From assembly GCA_964593865.1 (NCBI GenBank), contig CAZQKE010000049.1:1-38539 (forward strand): a DNA stretch of 38,539 nucleotides, given 5' to 3'. Numbering within the stretch: the first letter of the stretch is position 1; each line of letters opens with the position of its first letter. This DNA comes from CAZQKE01 sp964593865 (lineage in GTDB: Bacteria > Chloroflexota > Anaerolineae > JAAYZQ01). A program made the position numbers and the translations under genes. Below the pieces are notes generated by a model. It was not told the DNA's origin. It saw only the letters and a program-made list of their open reading frames with translations, and did no database searches. Below, in pieces: positions 24,911-34,790 of the stretch.

Positions 24911-25402
24911 ATGGAAGAAGCCAAACGACTGTATGAGCAAGGCATCGACGACTATCGCGCCGGTGAATATGAACAGGCCGTGGAGGCGTTGCGTCGGGCG
25001 CGAACTCTCTTTGCCGAAGCGGGCGACCGCAAGGCCGAAGCGGAAGCCCTCAACGACCTGGGTGTCGTGTATATCCAGATGGAGGAGTGGGAACAGGCAC
25101 AGGAAGCCCTGCAAGAGGCCCTAAGCATCCGCCGGGAATTGGAAGACCGTTCCGGTCAGGGGATCACACTGGGCAACCTGGGCATGTTGTACGAACGCCG
25201 GGGAGATGAGGAAGAGGCCGTCAAGCTCTATGAGCAAGCAAGGGACATCTTTGTTGAGCTGGGCGAAAAGGGGAACGAAAAGGCCATCACCCGCCAATTG
25301 GACCGATTGCAAAAAGGCTCTTTGTTGGAACGGATAACCGCCCTGTTGGGATTCGGGGCCGGCGACGAAGAGAGCGAAGAGGAAGAAGAAACGGAGTCAT
25401 GA
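24911..25402 (+). CDS. TPR repeat protein
   Basis: A 163-residue protein made of three tetratricopeptide repeats at about residues 3-120 (EQGIDDYRAGEYEQAVEALR; LNDLGVVYIQMEEWEQAQEA; LGNLGMLYERRGDEEEAVKL). A short tail ends in an extremely acidic Glu-rich stretch. TPRs bind partner proteins, and no enzymatic domain is present. The ATG at 24911 follows GGAGGAAA. The gene overlaps ruvA by ATGA. Because it is cotranscribed with the sensor kinase it may be an adaptor for it, but that is inference. Confidence 0.88.
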   Translation: MEEAKRLYEQGIDDYRAGEYEQAVEALRRARTLFAEAGDRKAEAEALNDLGVVYIQMEEWEQAQEALQEALSIRRELEDRSGQGITLGNLGMLYERRGDEEEAVKLYEQARDIFVELGEKGNEKAITRQLDRLQKGSLLERITALLGFGAGDEESEEEEETES

Positions 25403-25977
25403 TCGCAAGCCTTCGGGGGAAGGTCACGGCCACCGGCAAAGATTTCGTCATTGTGGACGTGGGCGGCGTGGGATTCCGCGTATTCGTCCCGCAGACCGTC
25501 CTCGACGGGTTGGACGGGGTAGGCCGGGACATCACCCTGTTCACCCATCTCCACGTCCGCGAGAATGAACTGAGCCTCTACGGCTGCACCTCCGAAGAGG
25601 AGCTGACCCTGTTCCGCCTGCTGCTGGGGGTTTCGGGCATCGGCCCCAAAGTGGCCCTGACCCTTCTTTCCTTTCTGCCCCCCGACCGATTACAAGCCGC
25701 CATCGTCCAAGAAGATGTGACGGCCCTGGCCCGCGTGCCGGGCATCGGCCCCAAGACGGCCAAGAAGCTGGTGTTCAACCTAAAGGACAAAGTCGGCGCG
25801 GCGGCCCCGGCGGGTGCGCCGCCCGCGCCGACCAAAGCCGATGCCGACCTCATTGCCGCCCTGACCGGCCTGGGCTACAGCCTGGCCGAAGCCCAAGAAG
25901 CACTCCGCCATCTGCCCCGCGAGCCGCTGTCCCTGGAGGAAAAGGTCCGGCTGGCGCTGGCCTATTTTGCCGCCTAG
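25399..25977 (+). CDS. ruvA: Holliday junction DNA helicase subunit RuvA
   Basis: A 192-residue protein that binds Holliday junctions as a tetramer and loads the RuvB motor. The N-terminal OB-fold begins MIASLRGKVTATGKDFVIVD. Two helix-hairpin-helix motifs follow (LLLGVSGIGPKVALTLLSF and LARVPGIGPKTAKKLVFNL), then an Ala/Pro linker and domain III (ALTGLGYSLAEAQEAL). Length and order are standard. The start overlaps the TPR stop by 4 bp. ruvB and ruvC are not in the window. Its stop shares the CTAG at 25974-25977 with the convergent DUF951 gene. Confidence 0.97.
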   Translation: MIASLRGKVTATGKDFVIVDVGGVGFRVFVPQTVLDGLDGVGRDITLFTHLHVRENELSLYGCTSEEELTLFRLLLGVSGIGPKVALTLLSFLPPDRLQAAIVQEDVTALARVPGIGPKTAKKLVFNLKDKVGAAAPAGAPPAPTKADADLIAALTGLGYSLAEAQEALRHLPREPLSLEEKVRLALAYFAA

Positions 25978-26159
25978 CGGCGGATTACCTGCTTCACCCT
26001 CTTTCTAAAGGTCCGTCTGTCCAGCAGGACGCGCCTGCCGCAGACCTGGCACTTGAGGCCGATGTCTGCACCGATGCGCACTACTTGCCATTCGTAGCTG
26101 CCGCAGGGATGGGGTTTGCGCAGGCGCACCAAGTCACCAACGCGCACATCTTGCGACAT
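25974..26159 (-). CDS. DUF951 family small zinc-ribbon-like protein
   Basis: A 61-residue protein that matches DUF951 in its conserved lines: VRVGDLVRLRKPHPCGSYEW, then VVRIGADIGLKCQVCGRRV and a basic tail (RRTFRKRVKQVIRR). The KPHPCG cysteine and the CxxC pair are visible. Function is unknown; the basic tail and cysteines suggest nucleic acid binding. It begins 50 bp after secF on the same strand, behind a G-rich ribosome-binding site, and so probably belongs to the secDF unit. Confidence 0.92.
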   Translation of the reverse strand: MSQDVRVGDLVRLRKPHPCGSYEWQVVRIGADIGLKCQVCGRRVLLDRRTFRKRVKQVIRR

Positions 26160-26209
26160 GGCATACCCCCCCTCGCAACCGCCCCTGCCTCACCGCAAGG
26201 CCGGACGGA

Positions 26210-27139
26210 TCAAGCAGCCGCCTCCTTGGGTTTGGGGCTGCCGGAAAGTTTCTTGGTCTCCCACACGACCAGCAGCGGCACGGCATTGAAAATGGAAGAA
26301 TAGGTCCCGGAGAGCAACCCCACCAACAAGACGGCCACAAACTGTTTCATCGTTGCCCCACCGAAGAGGAGCAATGCGATCAAGACAAAGATGGCGTTGA
26401 GCTGCGTCGCCAGGGAGCGGTGGATCGTCTCCAACAGGCTGCGGTTGACGATGGTTTCATACGGTTCACCCCGCCGCTTGGGGATATTTTCCCGAATGCG
26501 GTCAAAGACGACGATGGTATCCTGGACGCTAAAGCCGACCACGGTCAGGATGGCCGTCAGGAAGAGGGCGTCTGCCTCCCAACCCAGGGCCAGGCAAGCG
26601 ATGGAAAAAAGCCCCACGGCCACCAACAGGTCGTGGATCATGGCGATCACGGCGCAGACGCCGTAGCGGAAGGCGTTGGGGACCTTGCGGAAGGCAAGGA
26701 CGATGTAGGCGATGATCAAAAAGGCTGCCGTCAGCACCGCCCACGTCGCAGCACGGGTCACCTCGGCGCCGATGGCCGGACCCACCGATTCAAAACGCAG
26801 CTCTTCCATCGCGCCAAACTCGTCCTCCAGGGCGGCCATGACATCGCCCTTTTCCTCCGGCGTCATGGGTTTGGCGCGGATCAGGATCGTCTGCTCGTCC
26901 GCCGTCGTCTGCACCGTAGAACCGGGAAAGCCCTGTTCGGCCAAGACCCGGCGCACATCGGCCGGCTGTACCGTTTGGTCAAAGTGCAGCTCCATCAACG
27001 TACCGCCGGTAAAGTCAATGCCCAAGCGGACCGGAGAGCCGTAATTGACGGTCGAATAGACCATCGCCACAATGCCGGGGATGATGATCAAGGCCGAGAA
27101 CAAAAAGTACCACTGGCGTTTTTCCACAATGTTGAACAT
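26210..27139 (-). CDS. secF: Protein translocase subunit SecF
   Basis: A 309-residue RND-type membrane protein that, with SecD, uses proton motive force to finish protein export. TM1 at about residues 12-31 is followed by the conserved GIDFTGGTLMELHF, a periplasmic loop (about 35-130), then five helices with SVGPAIGAEVTRAATWAV, AIMIHDLLVAVGLF (TM4 region), VVGFSVQDTIVVFDRIREN and the C-terminal GTYSSIFNAVPLLVVWE. The ATG at 27139, seven codons into the open frame, has GGGAGG eight bases upstream. It is 28 bp downstream of secD. Confidence 0.96.
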   Translation of the reverse strand: MFNIVEKRQWYFLFSALIIIPGIVAMVYSTVNYGSPVRLGIDFTGGTLMELHFDQTVQPADVRRVLAEQGFPGSTVQTTADEQTILIRAKPMTPEEKGDVMAALEDEFGAMEELRFESVGPAIGAEVTRAATWAVLTAAFLIIAYIVLAFRKVPNAFRYGVCAVIAMIHDLLVAVGLFSIACLALGWEADALFLTAILTVVGFSVQDTIVVFDRIRENIPKRRGEPYETIVNRSLLETIHRSLATQLNAIFVLIALLLFGGATMKQFVAVLLVGLLSGTYSSIFNAVPLLVVWETKKLSGSPKPKEAAA

Positions 27140-27167
27140 GACAAATCCTCCCTTCACCGCTCCCCGA

Positions 27168-28706
27168 CTATGCGCCTAGCAAGAAGCCTTTGGGGTCCAA
27201 CTTTTCCCCCAGCCAATCGTACATCAGCCGCATCAAGGTCCGGGTGACGGTGATGGCGGTGAAAATGTTGAGGATCACACCCAGGGCCAGGGTGACGGCA
27301 AAACCCCGCACCGCCCCCGCGCCGAAGGTGGAGCCGAAGAAGAAGAGGATGCCGCAGGTGATCAAGGTCGAAATGTTTGAATCGCGGATGGAAGGCCATG
27401 CCCGGCTGAACCCGGCCTCAATAGCCGCGCTGACCTTTTTGCCGGCGCGGATCTCCTCCTTCATCCGCTCAAAGACCAGGATGTTGGCGTCCACGGCCAT
27501 ACCGGTCGAAAGGATGAAACCGGTGATGGCCGGCAAGGTCAGGGTGACGCCGGTAAACCCGGCGGTCGCCAATCCAAACGTCCCCAAGAGCAACAGCCCA
27601 CCCAGCAGCAAGGGCCAGGCATCCTTGCGGTCAATAAAGTAGCTCAGGATCATGAATAAACTGATGATGAGCAGGATCGGCCAACCGGCTTTGTAGACGG
27701 CCAGGTTGAGCAGGCCGTAGAGGATGAGGGCCAGGTCCGCCATCAACCCCGGTAAACGGTAGTAGATGAGCATAAAGAGCAAGACGATGATCAACCCCAC
27801 CGTCCCGGCCCGGATACTGCGCCGCACCGAATCCTGGCCCAGGGTCGGGCCGACGGTCCGCGTCGTCTCCACCCGCAGGGGAACCGGCAACGCACCGTAG
27901 CGCAGCTGCACTACCAATTTCTGGGCTTCTTCCAGCGTGAAATCGCCCTGGATGACACCCTGTCCATCGGGAATCGCGCTCTTGACAACCGGACTGGAGA
28001 TCACCTCTTTGTCCAAAACGATGGAGGCATATTTGCCCACATTCTTGGCGGTGTAATCGGCAAAATATTTGGTCCCTTCATCGTTCAGCTCAAAGGCGAT
28101 CATAAACTCGTTGGTCTGCTGGTCGCGCTGGACGGCCGCATTTTTCAGGTGAGAACCGGCCAGGATGGTGGCAAACACCTCATCGTCGATCACCGGCCCG
28201 GTCGGGGAGATGGGCAATGTGCCCGTGATGGAGCCGGGTTCCACCGTATGGGTCCTGGCCCCCTCCGACCAATAGTGGGGATAGGTGGTTTGGACGATGC
28301 TGCCCGGCTGCAGGAAGCGATCTCCGGCGTCGATGAACTCCAACAAGCCCGTCTCCTTGATGGTGGCAATGGCTTGGTCCGGGTCCTCCACGCCCGGTAG
28401 CTCAACGATAATGCGGCGGTCGCCCTGGGTTTGGACCAGCGGTTCAACGACGCCCAGGGCGTTAACGCGGCTCTCGATGATCTGGGCGGCCACACCCAGC
28501 GAGCCGGGTTCCAATTCCTCACCGGGTGGTAGGTCCGCTTCCAACAGCACCTGAAGCCCGCCCTGCAGGTCCAACCCCTGACGGATGGCAAAATCCCACT
28601 GGATCGGCCCCACATGCACGCCCAAATCGGCAGGCAGGCTGATATAGACGACAATCGCCGTCAGCACGAGAATAGCAGCGAACATAACGACATTTCGTGT
28701 TCTCAT
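27168..28706 (-). CDS. secD: Protein translocase subunit SecD
   Basis: A 512-residue partner of SecF. After TM1 (about residues 7-25) comes the conserved DFAIRQGLDLQGGLQVLLEA, then the large P1 periplasmic domain with VNALGVVEPLVQTQGDRRI and VELPGVEDPDQAIATIKETG, and SAIPDGQGVIQGDFTLEEAQ. The membrane half includes GPTLGQDSVRRSIRAG, TGMAVDANILVFERMKEEIR and TLITCGILFFFGS. Length and motifs are complete. The ATG at 28706 lies 12 bases after GGGAGGAA. It is first in the secD-secF-DUF951 unit, read from a perfect promoter at 28779-28807. Confidence 0.96.
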   Translation of the reverse strand: MRTRNVVMFAAILVLTAIVVYISLPADLGVHVGPIQWDFAIRQGLDLQGGLQVLLEADLPPGEELEPGSLGVAAQIIESRVNALGVVEPLVQTQGDRRIIVELPGVEDPDQAIATIKETGLLEFIDAGDRFLQPGSIVQTTYPHYWSEGARTHTVEPGSITGTLPISPTGPVIDDEVFATILAGSHLKNAAVQRDQQTNEFMIAFELNDEGTKYFADYTAKNVGKYASIVLDKEVISSPVVKSAIPDGQGVIQGDFTLEEAQKLVVQLRYGALPVPLRVETTRTVGPTLGQDSVRRSIRAGTVGLIIVLLFMLIYYRLPGLMADLALILYGLLNLAVYKAGWPILLIISLFMILSYFIDRKDAWPLLLGGLLLLGTFGLATAGFTGVTLTLPAITGFILSTGMAVDANILVFERMKEEIRAGKKVSAAIEAGFSRAWPSIRDSNISTLITCGILFFFGSTFGAGAVRGFAVTLALGVILNIFTAITVTRTLMRLMYDWLGEKLDPKGFLLGA

Positions 28707-28778
28707 CTTTTCGCGGTTCCTCCCGACGAGCCGTAAGGGTGAATTTCGGGCGCAGGCGCATCACGCCCAAACGGAGCG

Positions 28779-28807
28779 ATTATACTTGATCGCCCGGCTT
28801 CTGTCAA
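28779..28807 (-). promoter_or_regulatory. Consensus promoter of secDF
   Basis: On the minus strand: TTGACA (28802-28807), 17 bp, TATAAT (28779-28784), a perfect sigma-70 promoter. The leader is about 65 nt. Confidence 0.9.
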
Positions 28808-28813
28808 ACCGAC

Positions 28814-28842
28814 TTGACAGCCTCACCGAAATCGGGTATAAT
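28814..28842 (+). promoter_or_regulatory. Consensus promoter of the T-box/valS unit
   Basis: TTGACA (28814-28819), 17 bp, TATAAT (28837-28842), also perfect. Its -35 box is only 6 bp from the secD -35 box on the other strand, so the two boxes form an inverted pair and polymerase binding at one may block the other. Confidence 0.92.
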
Positions 28843-28849
28843 GCCCCCG

Positions 28850-29143
28850 CCAGTGGGATATAAGCAACGACGGGGAACAGGAGGAGTAGGCGGACCGGCC
28901 CTGGCGAACGCGGGCCAGAGCAACCCGTGGTAGGGAGAGGGGTCACCGACTGCAAGCCCCTTGCAGCAGCCATCCGCCGAAGGTCGCCTGGGAGTCGATT
29001 GGCCGAACGATCAGTAAGTCAATCCGGGTTGCGCCCGTTACAGCGCCAGAGGGGACAGGGAATCGGTATGACCGTTCCCTGTCAAGCAAGGTGGTACCGC
29101 GAAGGCTACGCCCTTTCGTCCTTGTGGATGAAAGGGTTTTTTT
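28850..29143 (+). promoter_or_regulatory. T-box riboswitch, valine type (specifier GTC)
   Basis: A leader RNA that senses uncharged tRNA. Visible parts are: the 5' stem I segment GGAGTAGG; an AG-rich bulge GGGAGAGG with its GGGG/CCCC stem; the specifier GTC at 28983-28985 in GAAGGTCGCCTGGGAG, followed by the usual purine; and the T-box sequence AAGGTGGTACCGCG (29088-29101), whose TGGT pairs with the ACCA end of a tRNA with discriminator A. The terminator follows. GTC is a valine codon, matching valS downstream. The exact stem I folding was not computed. Confidence 0.93.
29111..29143 (+). terminator. T-box regulatory terminator
   Basis: The stem CCCTTTCGTCC / GGATGAAAGGG (29111-29121 and 29126-29136) has one G-U pair and a TTGT loop. 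It is followed by seven T residues at 29137-29143. It is the off-state structure of the valine T-box. Confidence 0.93.
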
Positions 29144-29199
29144 GTAGGAGGGAGCTCACCGATCCCCGGTTCACCGTCAAGATGAAAATCTTCGGCGCG

Positions 29200-29597
29200 A
29201 GCCGCCAAGGGCGGTTCCAACCGCGATTGCTACCGGGCCGGGCGTATTCGTGCATTCGTGTATTCGCGCCCGCTTCGTGGACGGCCCGTTTTGGCGGTTC
29301 CGGAGATTTGAACCGCAAAGGCGCAAAGGGCGCAAAGGAAAGAAGAAAAAGAGGACCTTCGCGCTCTTGGCGTCTTGGCGGTTCCAACCGCGATTGCCAC
29401 CGGGCCGGGCGTATTCGCGTCCGCTTCGTGGACGGCCCGCTTGGGCGGTTCCGGGAATTTGAACCGCAAAGGCGCAAAGGAAAGAAGAAAAAGAGGACCT
29501 TCGCGCTCTTGGCGTCTTGGCGGTTCCAACCGCGATTGCCACCGGGCCGGGCGTATTCGTGCATTCGTGTATTCGCGCCCGCTTCGTGGACGGCCCG
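29200..29597 (+). repeat. Tandem repeat array (about 2.6 units) before the methyltransferase gene
   Basis: Units begin with GGCGGTTCCAACCGCGATTG at 29210, 29377 and 29519, giving periods of 167 and 142 bp. Unit 2 has lost short internal blocks, which explains the shorter period. Each unit has a GAATGC/GTATTCG block, a CGCTTCGTGGACGGCCCG block and a GAACCGCAAAGGCGCAAAGG block followed by a purine-rich AAGAAGAAAAAGAGG tract. The array lies between the T-box terminator and the methyltransferase start. It is in the opposite orientation to the related array at 37990, but both point towards a gene start. Confidence 0.93.
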
Positions 29598-29617
29598 TAT
29601 TATTTTTCGAGGAAGCA

Positions 29618-30358
29618 ATGGACTGGTGGGAAGTCTATTTCGGCGAATTGTACCTGCGCATGTTTGATACCATCCTGACGCCGGACCGAACGGCCCAGGA
29701 GGTCGCCGGGGTGATGACCATGCTGGACTTGCGCCCCGGAACCCGCGTCCTGGACCTGTGCTGCGGCCAGGGCCGTCACGCCGTCCCCCTGGCCCGCGCC
29801 GGTTGCCGGGTGGTCGGCCTGGATCGCTCCACCTATCTGCTGCGCCAAGCGCAAAAGGCGGCCCAGAAGGAGGGCGTACAGGTGCACTGGGTGCGGGGCG
29901 ACATGCGGCACCTCCCCTGGCATGAGCAGTTTGACGCCTGCATCAACCTGTTCACCGCCTTCGGCTATTTCCGGGACGACCGGGACAACGAAGCGGTGCT
30001 CCACCAGGTCTACCGGGTCCTTAAGCCGGGCGGCCTGTTCCTGTTGGATGTCAGCAATCGGGATTACTATCTGCTGCGCCTGTGGCCTTCCAGCTGGCGG
30101 CGGCGTGGTGCGGCCTTTATCTTGGAAGAGAGCAGTTTCGACCCTCTTACCTGCCGCTTCACGACCACTTTTACCTGGTTGGAAGGGGGGAAGGAGGAAA
30201 GCCTGACCCATTCGGTGCGCTACTACACCGCTCCGGAGCTGACCTCCATGCTGGAGCGGGCCGGGTTTACGCCCTTGATCGTCTACGGCGGGTTCGGGGG
30301 TGAGCCGTTCACCCTGTCCAGCCGCCGGATGATCATCGTCTCGCGCAAAGATGGATGA
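29618..30358 (+). CDS. Class I SAM-dependent methyltransferase
   Basis: A 246-residue soluble methyltransferase. Motif I is TRVLDLCCGQGRHAVPLARAG, quoted in parts as VLDLCCGQGRHAVPLA. Then come VVGLDRSTYLL (motif II acidic end), HWVRGDMRHLPW, FDACINLFTAFGYF (motif IV) and VYRVLKPGGLFLLDVSN. The C-terminal half has FRDDRDN and YTAPELTSMLERAGF, as in UbiE/Methyltransf_25-like enzymes of unknown substrate. The ATG at 29618 follows GAGGAAG, which lies in the repeat-derived junction. The frame is also open 81 codons upstream through the repeat array, but homologues begin near this ATG. It lies between the valine T-box and valS, so valine starvation may control it. Confidence 0.9.
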   Translation: MDWWEVYFGELYLRMFDTILTPDRTAQEVAGVMTMLDLRPGTRVLDLCCGQGRHAVPLARAGCRVVGLDRSTYLLRQAQKAAQKEGVQVHWVRGDMRHLPWHEQFDACINLFTAFGYFRDDRDNEAVLHQVYRVLKPGGLFLLDVSNRDYYLLRLWPSSWRRRGAAFILEESSFDPLTCRFTTTFTWLEGGKEESLTHSVRYYTAPELTSMLERAGFTPLIVYGGFGGEPFTLSSRRMIIVSRKDG

Positions 30359-30380
30359 ATATGACTCTGAATTTTGGATA

Positions 30381-30420
30381 CACCAAAGACACCGAGATCA
30401 CAGAGAAAACGGAGAGGGGA
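30381..30420 (+). repeat. Remnant of a second dispersed repeat, just before valS
   Basis: The purine-rich stretch CACCAAAGACACCGAGATCA...GGAGAGGGG resembles the short dispersed 'CACAAAGACACAGAG' repeats seen in several bacterial genomes. An 11-base piece, GATCACAGAGA, recurs at 2863-2873. Its 3' end supplies the purines next to the valS Shine-Dalgarno. Identification as a repeat rests on this resemblance only. Confidence 0.4.
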
Positions 30421-30427
30421 GCGGAAC

Positions 30428-33193
<2,766 letters not shown>

Positions 33194-33194
33194 C

Positions 33195-33234
33195 AAAAGC
33201 CGCCCGTGGCGCGGCCCTTCGCGCCACGGGCGGC
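33195..33234 (-). terminator. Hairpin between convergent valS and MFS genes
   Basis: A perfect 15 bp stem, GCCGCCCGTGGCGCG (33199-33213) and CGCGCCACGGGCGGC (33220-33234), with a 6 nt loop. It starts five bases after the valS stop. Read on the minus strand it is followed by TTTTGTCA, so it best terminates the MFS gene; on the plus strand there is no T-run. It may act in both directions. Confidence 0.75.
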
Positions 33235-33254
33235 CCAAGCCCCCCACGGTCCCG

Positions 33255-34604
33255 TCAGATGCCGGTCGGTTCCGGCTCGGCAGGCTCCGTCGGCTCCTCC
33301 AGGACGAGCAAGGCCACCACCCCGCCCAACGATACGATCAACCCGGAAGCGACATAGATCAACCACAGGGCCATAACCTCCCCCAGGGCGGCGGCAACCG
33401 CCATGGAAAGAAGCCCTGCCGCCGTTGCCAGCGCGTTCAGCGCACTGCCCACCCGCCCTCGCTTCAAGTCGGGCACGGCCAGCTGCATCATCGTCATCAG
33501 AGCCGATTCCGCCGGAACCAAAGCAATACCGAACAACACACCATAGAGCAGCAACAACAAAGGCACATGGAGCAACCGCTGCCCCATGCTCAAGGAGGCG
33601 ATCTCCCCTTCGAAGCTGAGGCCCGGAATCAGGTCCACCAGGGAAAAAGGTGGCGCGACGCCCATCAAGGCCAAGACGATGCCGATGACGATGACACTCC
33701 ACCCGGCCAGGGAACGCTTGGAAAACCGGGCGGCAACAACGCCCAAAGCCACACCGCCAAGCACCATGCCGATCCCCTGGGCCGTATCCACCGCACCCAG
33801 CCCTTCCGGCCCCAGCCCGTAAGTGCGGCTCATAAACGGAACCCAGATCACGTTGAGTGCGCCGATGCCCAACTGCACCACCGAGAAACTGAGCAAAACC
33901 CCTACCATCGTGCGGTTGTTGAACAGATAGGCGATCCCTTCCCGCATCTCGGCCCACACCGCTGCGATCCGGCTCCCCGTCGCTGCGGCACGACCGCCCG
34001 TGGTGTGGGGTACAATCATCAGCATCACAAAGGCCGCCGAAACAAAGTAGGAAACCGAATCGACTACAAAAGCCACCTGCGCCCCCCACGCCCCGATGGA
34101 AAACCCGGCCAACGCCGGGCCGATGAGGAACCCCGCCGTCTGTACGATCTGCATCAGGCCGTTGGCCGCCAGCAGATCATCCTCGTCTGGCACGATAAGG
34201 GGCAACACCGCATTTTGCGCCGGAAAGAAAAAGCGGCTGACACAAGACATCAAAAACCCGACCACATAATAGATCCACACCTGCTCCGGTCTTTGGACCA
34301 GCAAAGAAGCCAACACCAACAGGCCGCGCAGCACATCGGCAGCGATCATCGTCCGCTTGCGGTCCCACCGGTCCACAAAAACACCGGCAATCGGCCCCAA
34401 CACCAACATCGGCAAAGCATTGGAAATGACGGCCAGACCCACCGCCAGGGCCGAGCCGGTCAGCCTCTCAACCATGATGGGAACGGCCAAGAAGTAAAAA
34501 TAGTCACCGACAAAGGAAACGGTCTGCCCCAACCACAAGACGACGAAGCTACGATTGCGAAAAAGGCGGCCATAGGCCGCCCGGCCTTGTCCCCGATCTT
34601 GCAT
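33255..34604 (-). CDS. Major facilitator superfamily transporter (EntS/MFS_3-like)
   Basis: A 449-residue membrane protein with about 12 helices. The first half contains SFVVLWLGQTVSFVGDYFYF and the MFS loop 2-3 motif GVFVDRWDRKRTMI. A partial motif C is in FLIGPALAGFSIG. The second half has PFMSRTYGLGPEGLGAVDTA. This pattern is common in exporters of the EntS/macrolide-efflux type, but the substrate is not deducible. The frame stays open a further 71 codons to a start at 34817, which would cross its own promoter. The ATG at 34604, with AAAGGATG seven bases upstream, is preferred. Confidence 0.92.
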   Translation of the reverse strand: MQDRGQGRAAYGRLFRNRSFVVLWLGQTVSFVGDYFYFLAVPIMVERLTGSALAVGLAVISNALPMLVLGPIAGVFVDRWDRKRTMIAADVLRGLLVLASLLVQRPEQVWIYYVVGFLMSCVSRFFFPAQNAVLPLIVPDEDDLLAANGLMQIVQTAGFLIGPALAGFSIGAWGAQVAFVVDSVSYFVSAAFVMLMIVPHTTGGRAAATGSRIAAVWAEMREGIAYLFNNRTMVGVLLSFSVVQLGIGALNVIWVPFMSRTYGLGPEGLGAVDTAQGIGMVLGGVALGVVAARFSKRSLAGWSVIVIGIVLALMGVAPPFSLVDLIPGLSFEGEIASLSMGQRLLHVPLLLLLYGVLFGIALVPAESALMTMMQLAVPDLKRGRVGSALNALATAAGLLSMAVAAALGEVMALWLIYVASGLIVSLGGVVALLVLEEPTEPAEPEPTGI

Positions 34605-34676
34605 GGCACATCCTTTTCGGCAAACTACAAGAGCCAAACCCTGCGCCCAGGAGCAAGTCCGGCCCTCGCGCGGGTG

Positions 34677-34682
34677 ATTATA
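34677..34682 (-). promoter_or_regulatory. -10 box of the MFS gene
   Basis: TATAAT on the minus strand preceded by TGTGC (extended -10). The position for a -35 (GTGTGG at 34700-34705) is poor. The leader is about 66 nt. Confidence 0.6.
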
Positions 34683-34731
34683 GCACAAACGATCAAAAAC
34701 CACACATCGCCAGAGCGATGTTGAACCGGAT

Positions 34732-34760
34732 TTGGTCGTCCCGTCCGGCTGTGGTATACT
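34732..34760 (+). promoter_or_regulatory. Promoter of the FHA protein gene
   Basis: TTGGTC (34732-34737), 17 bp, TATACT (34755-34760), with TGTGG just before the -10. The transcript starts about 24 nt before the ATG and includes AAGGAGG. Confidence 0.75.
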
Positions 34761-34790
34761 GAGGACGGCAGTGCATGGCAAGGAGGTTTG

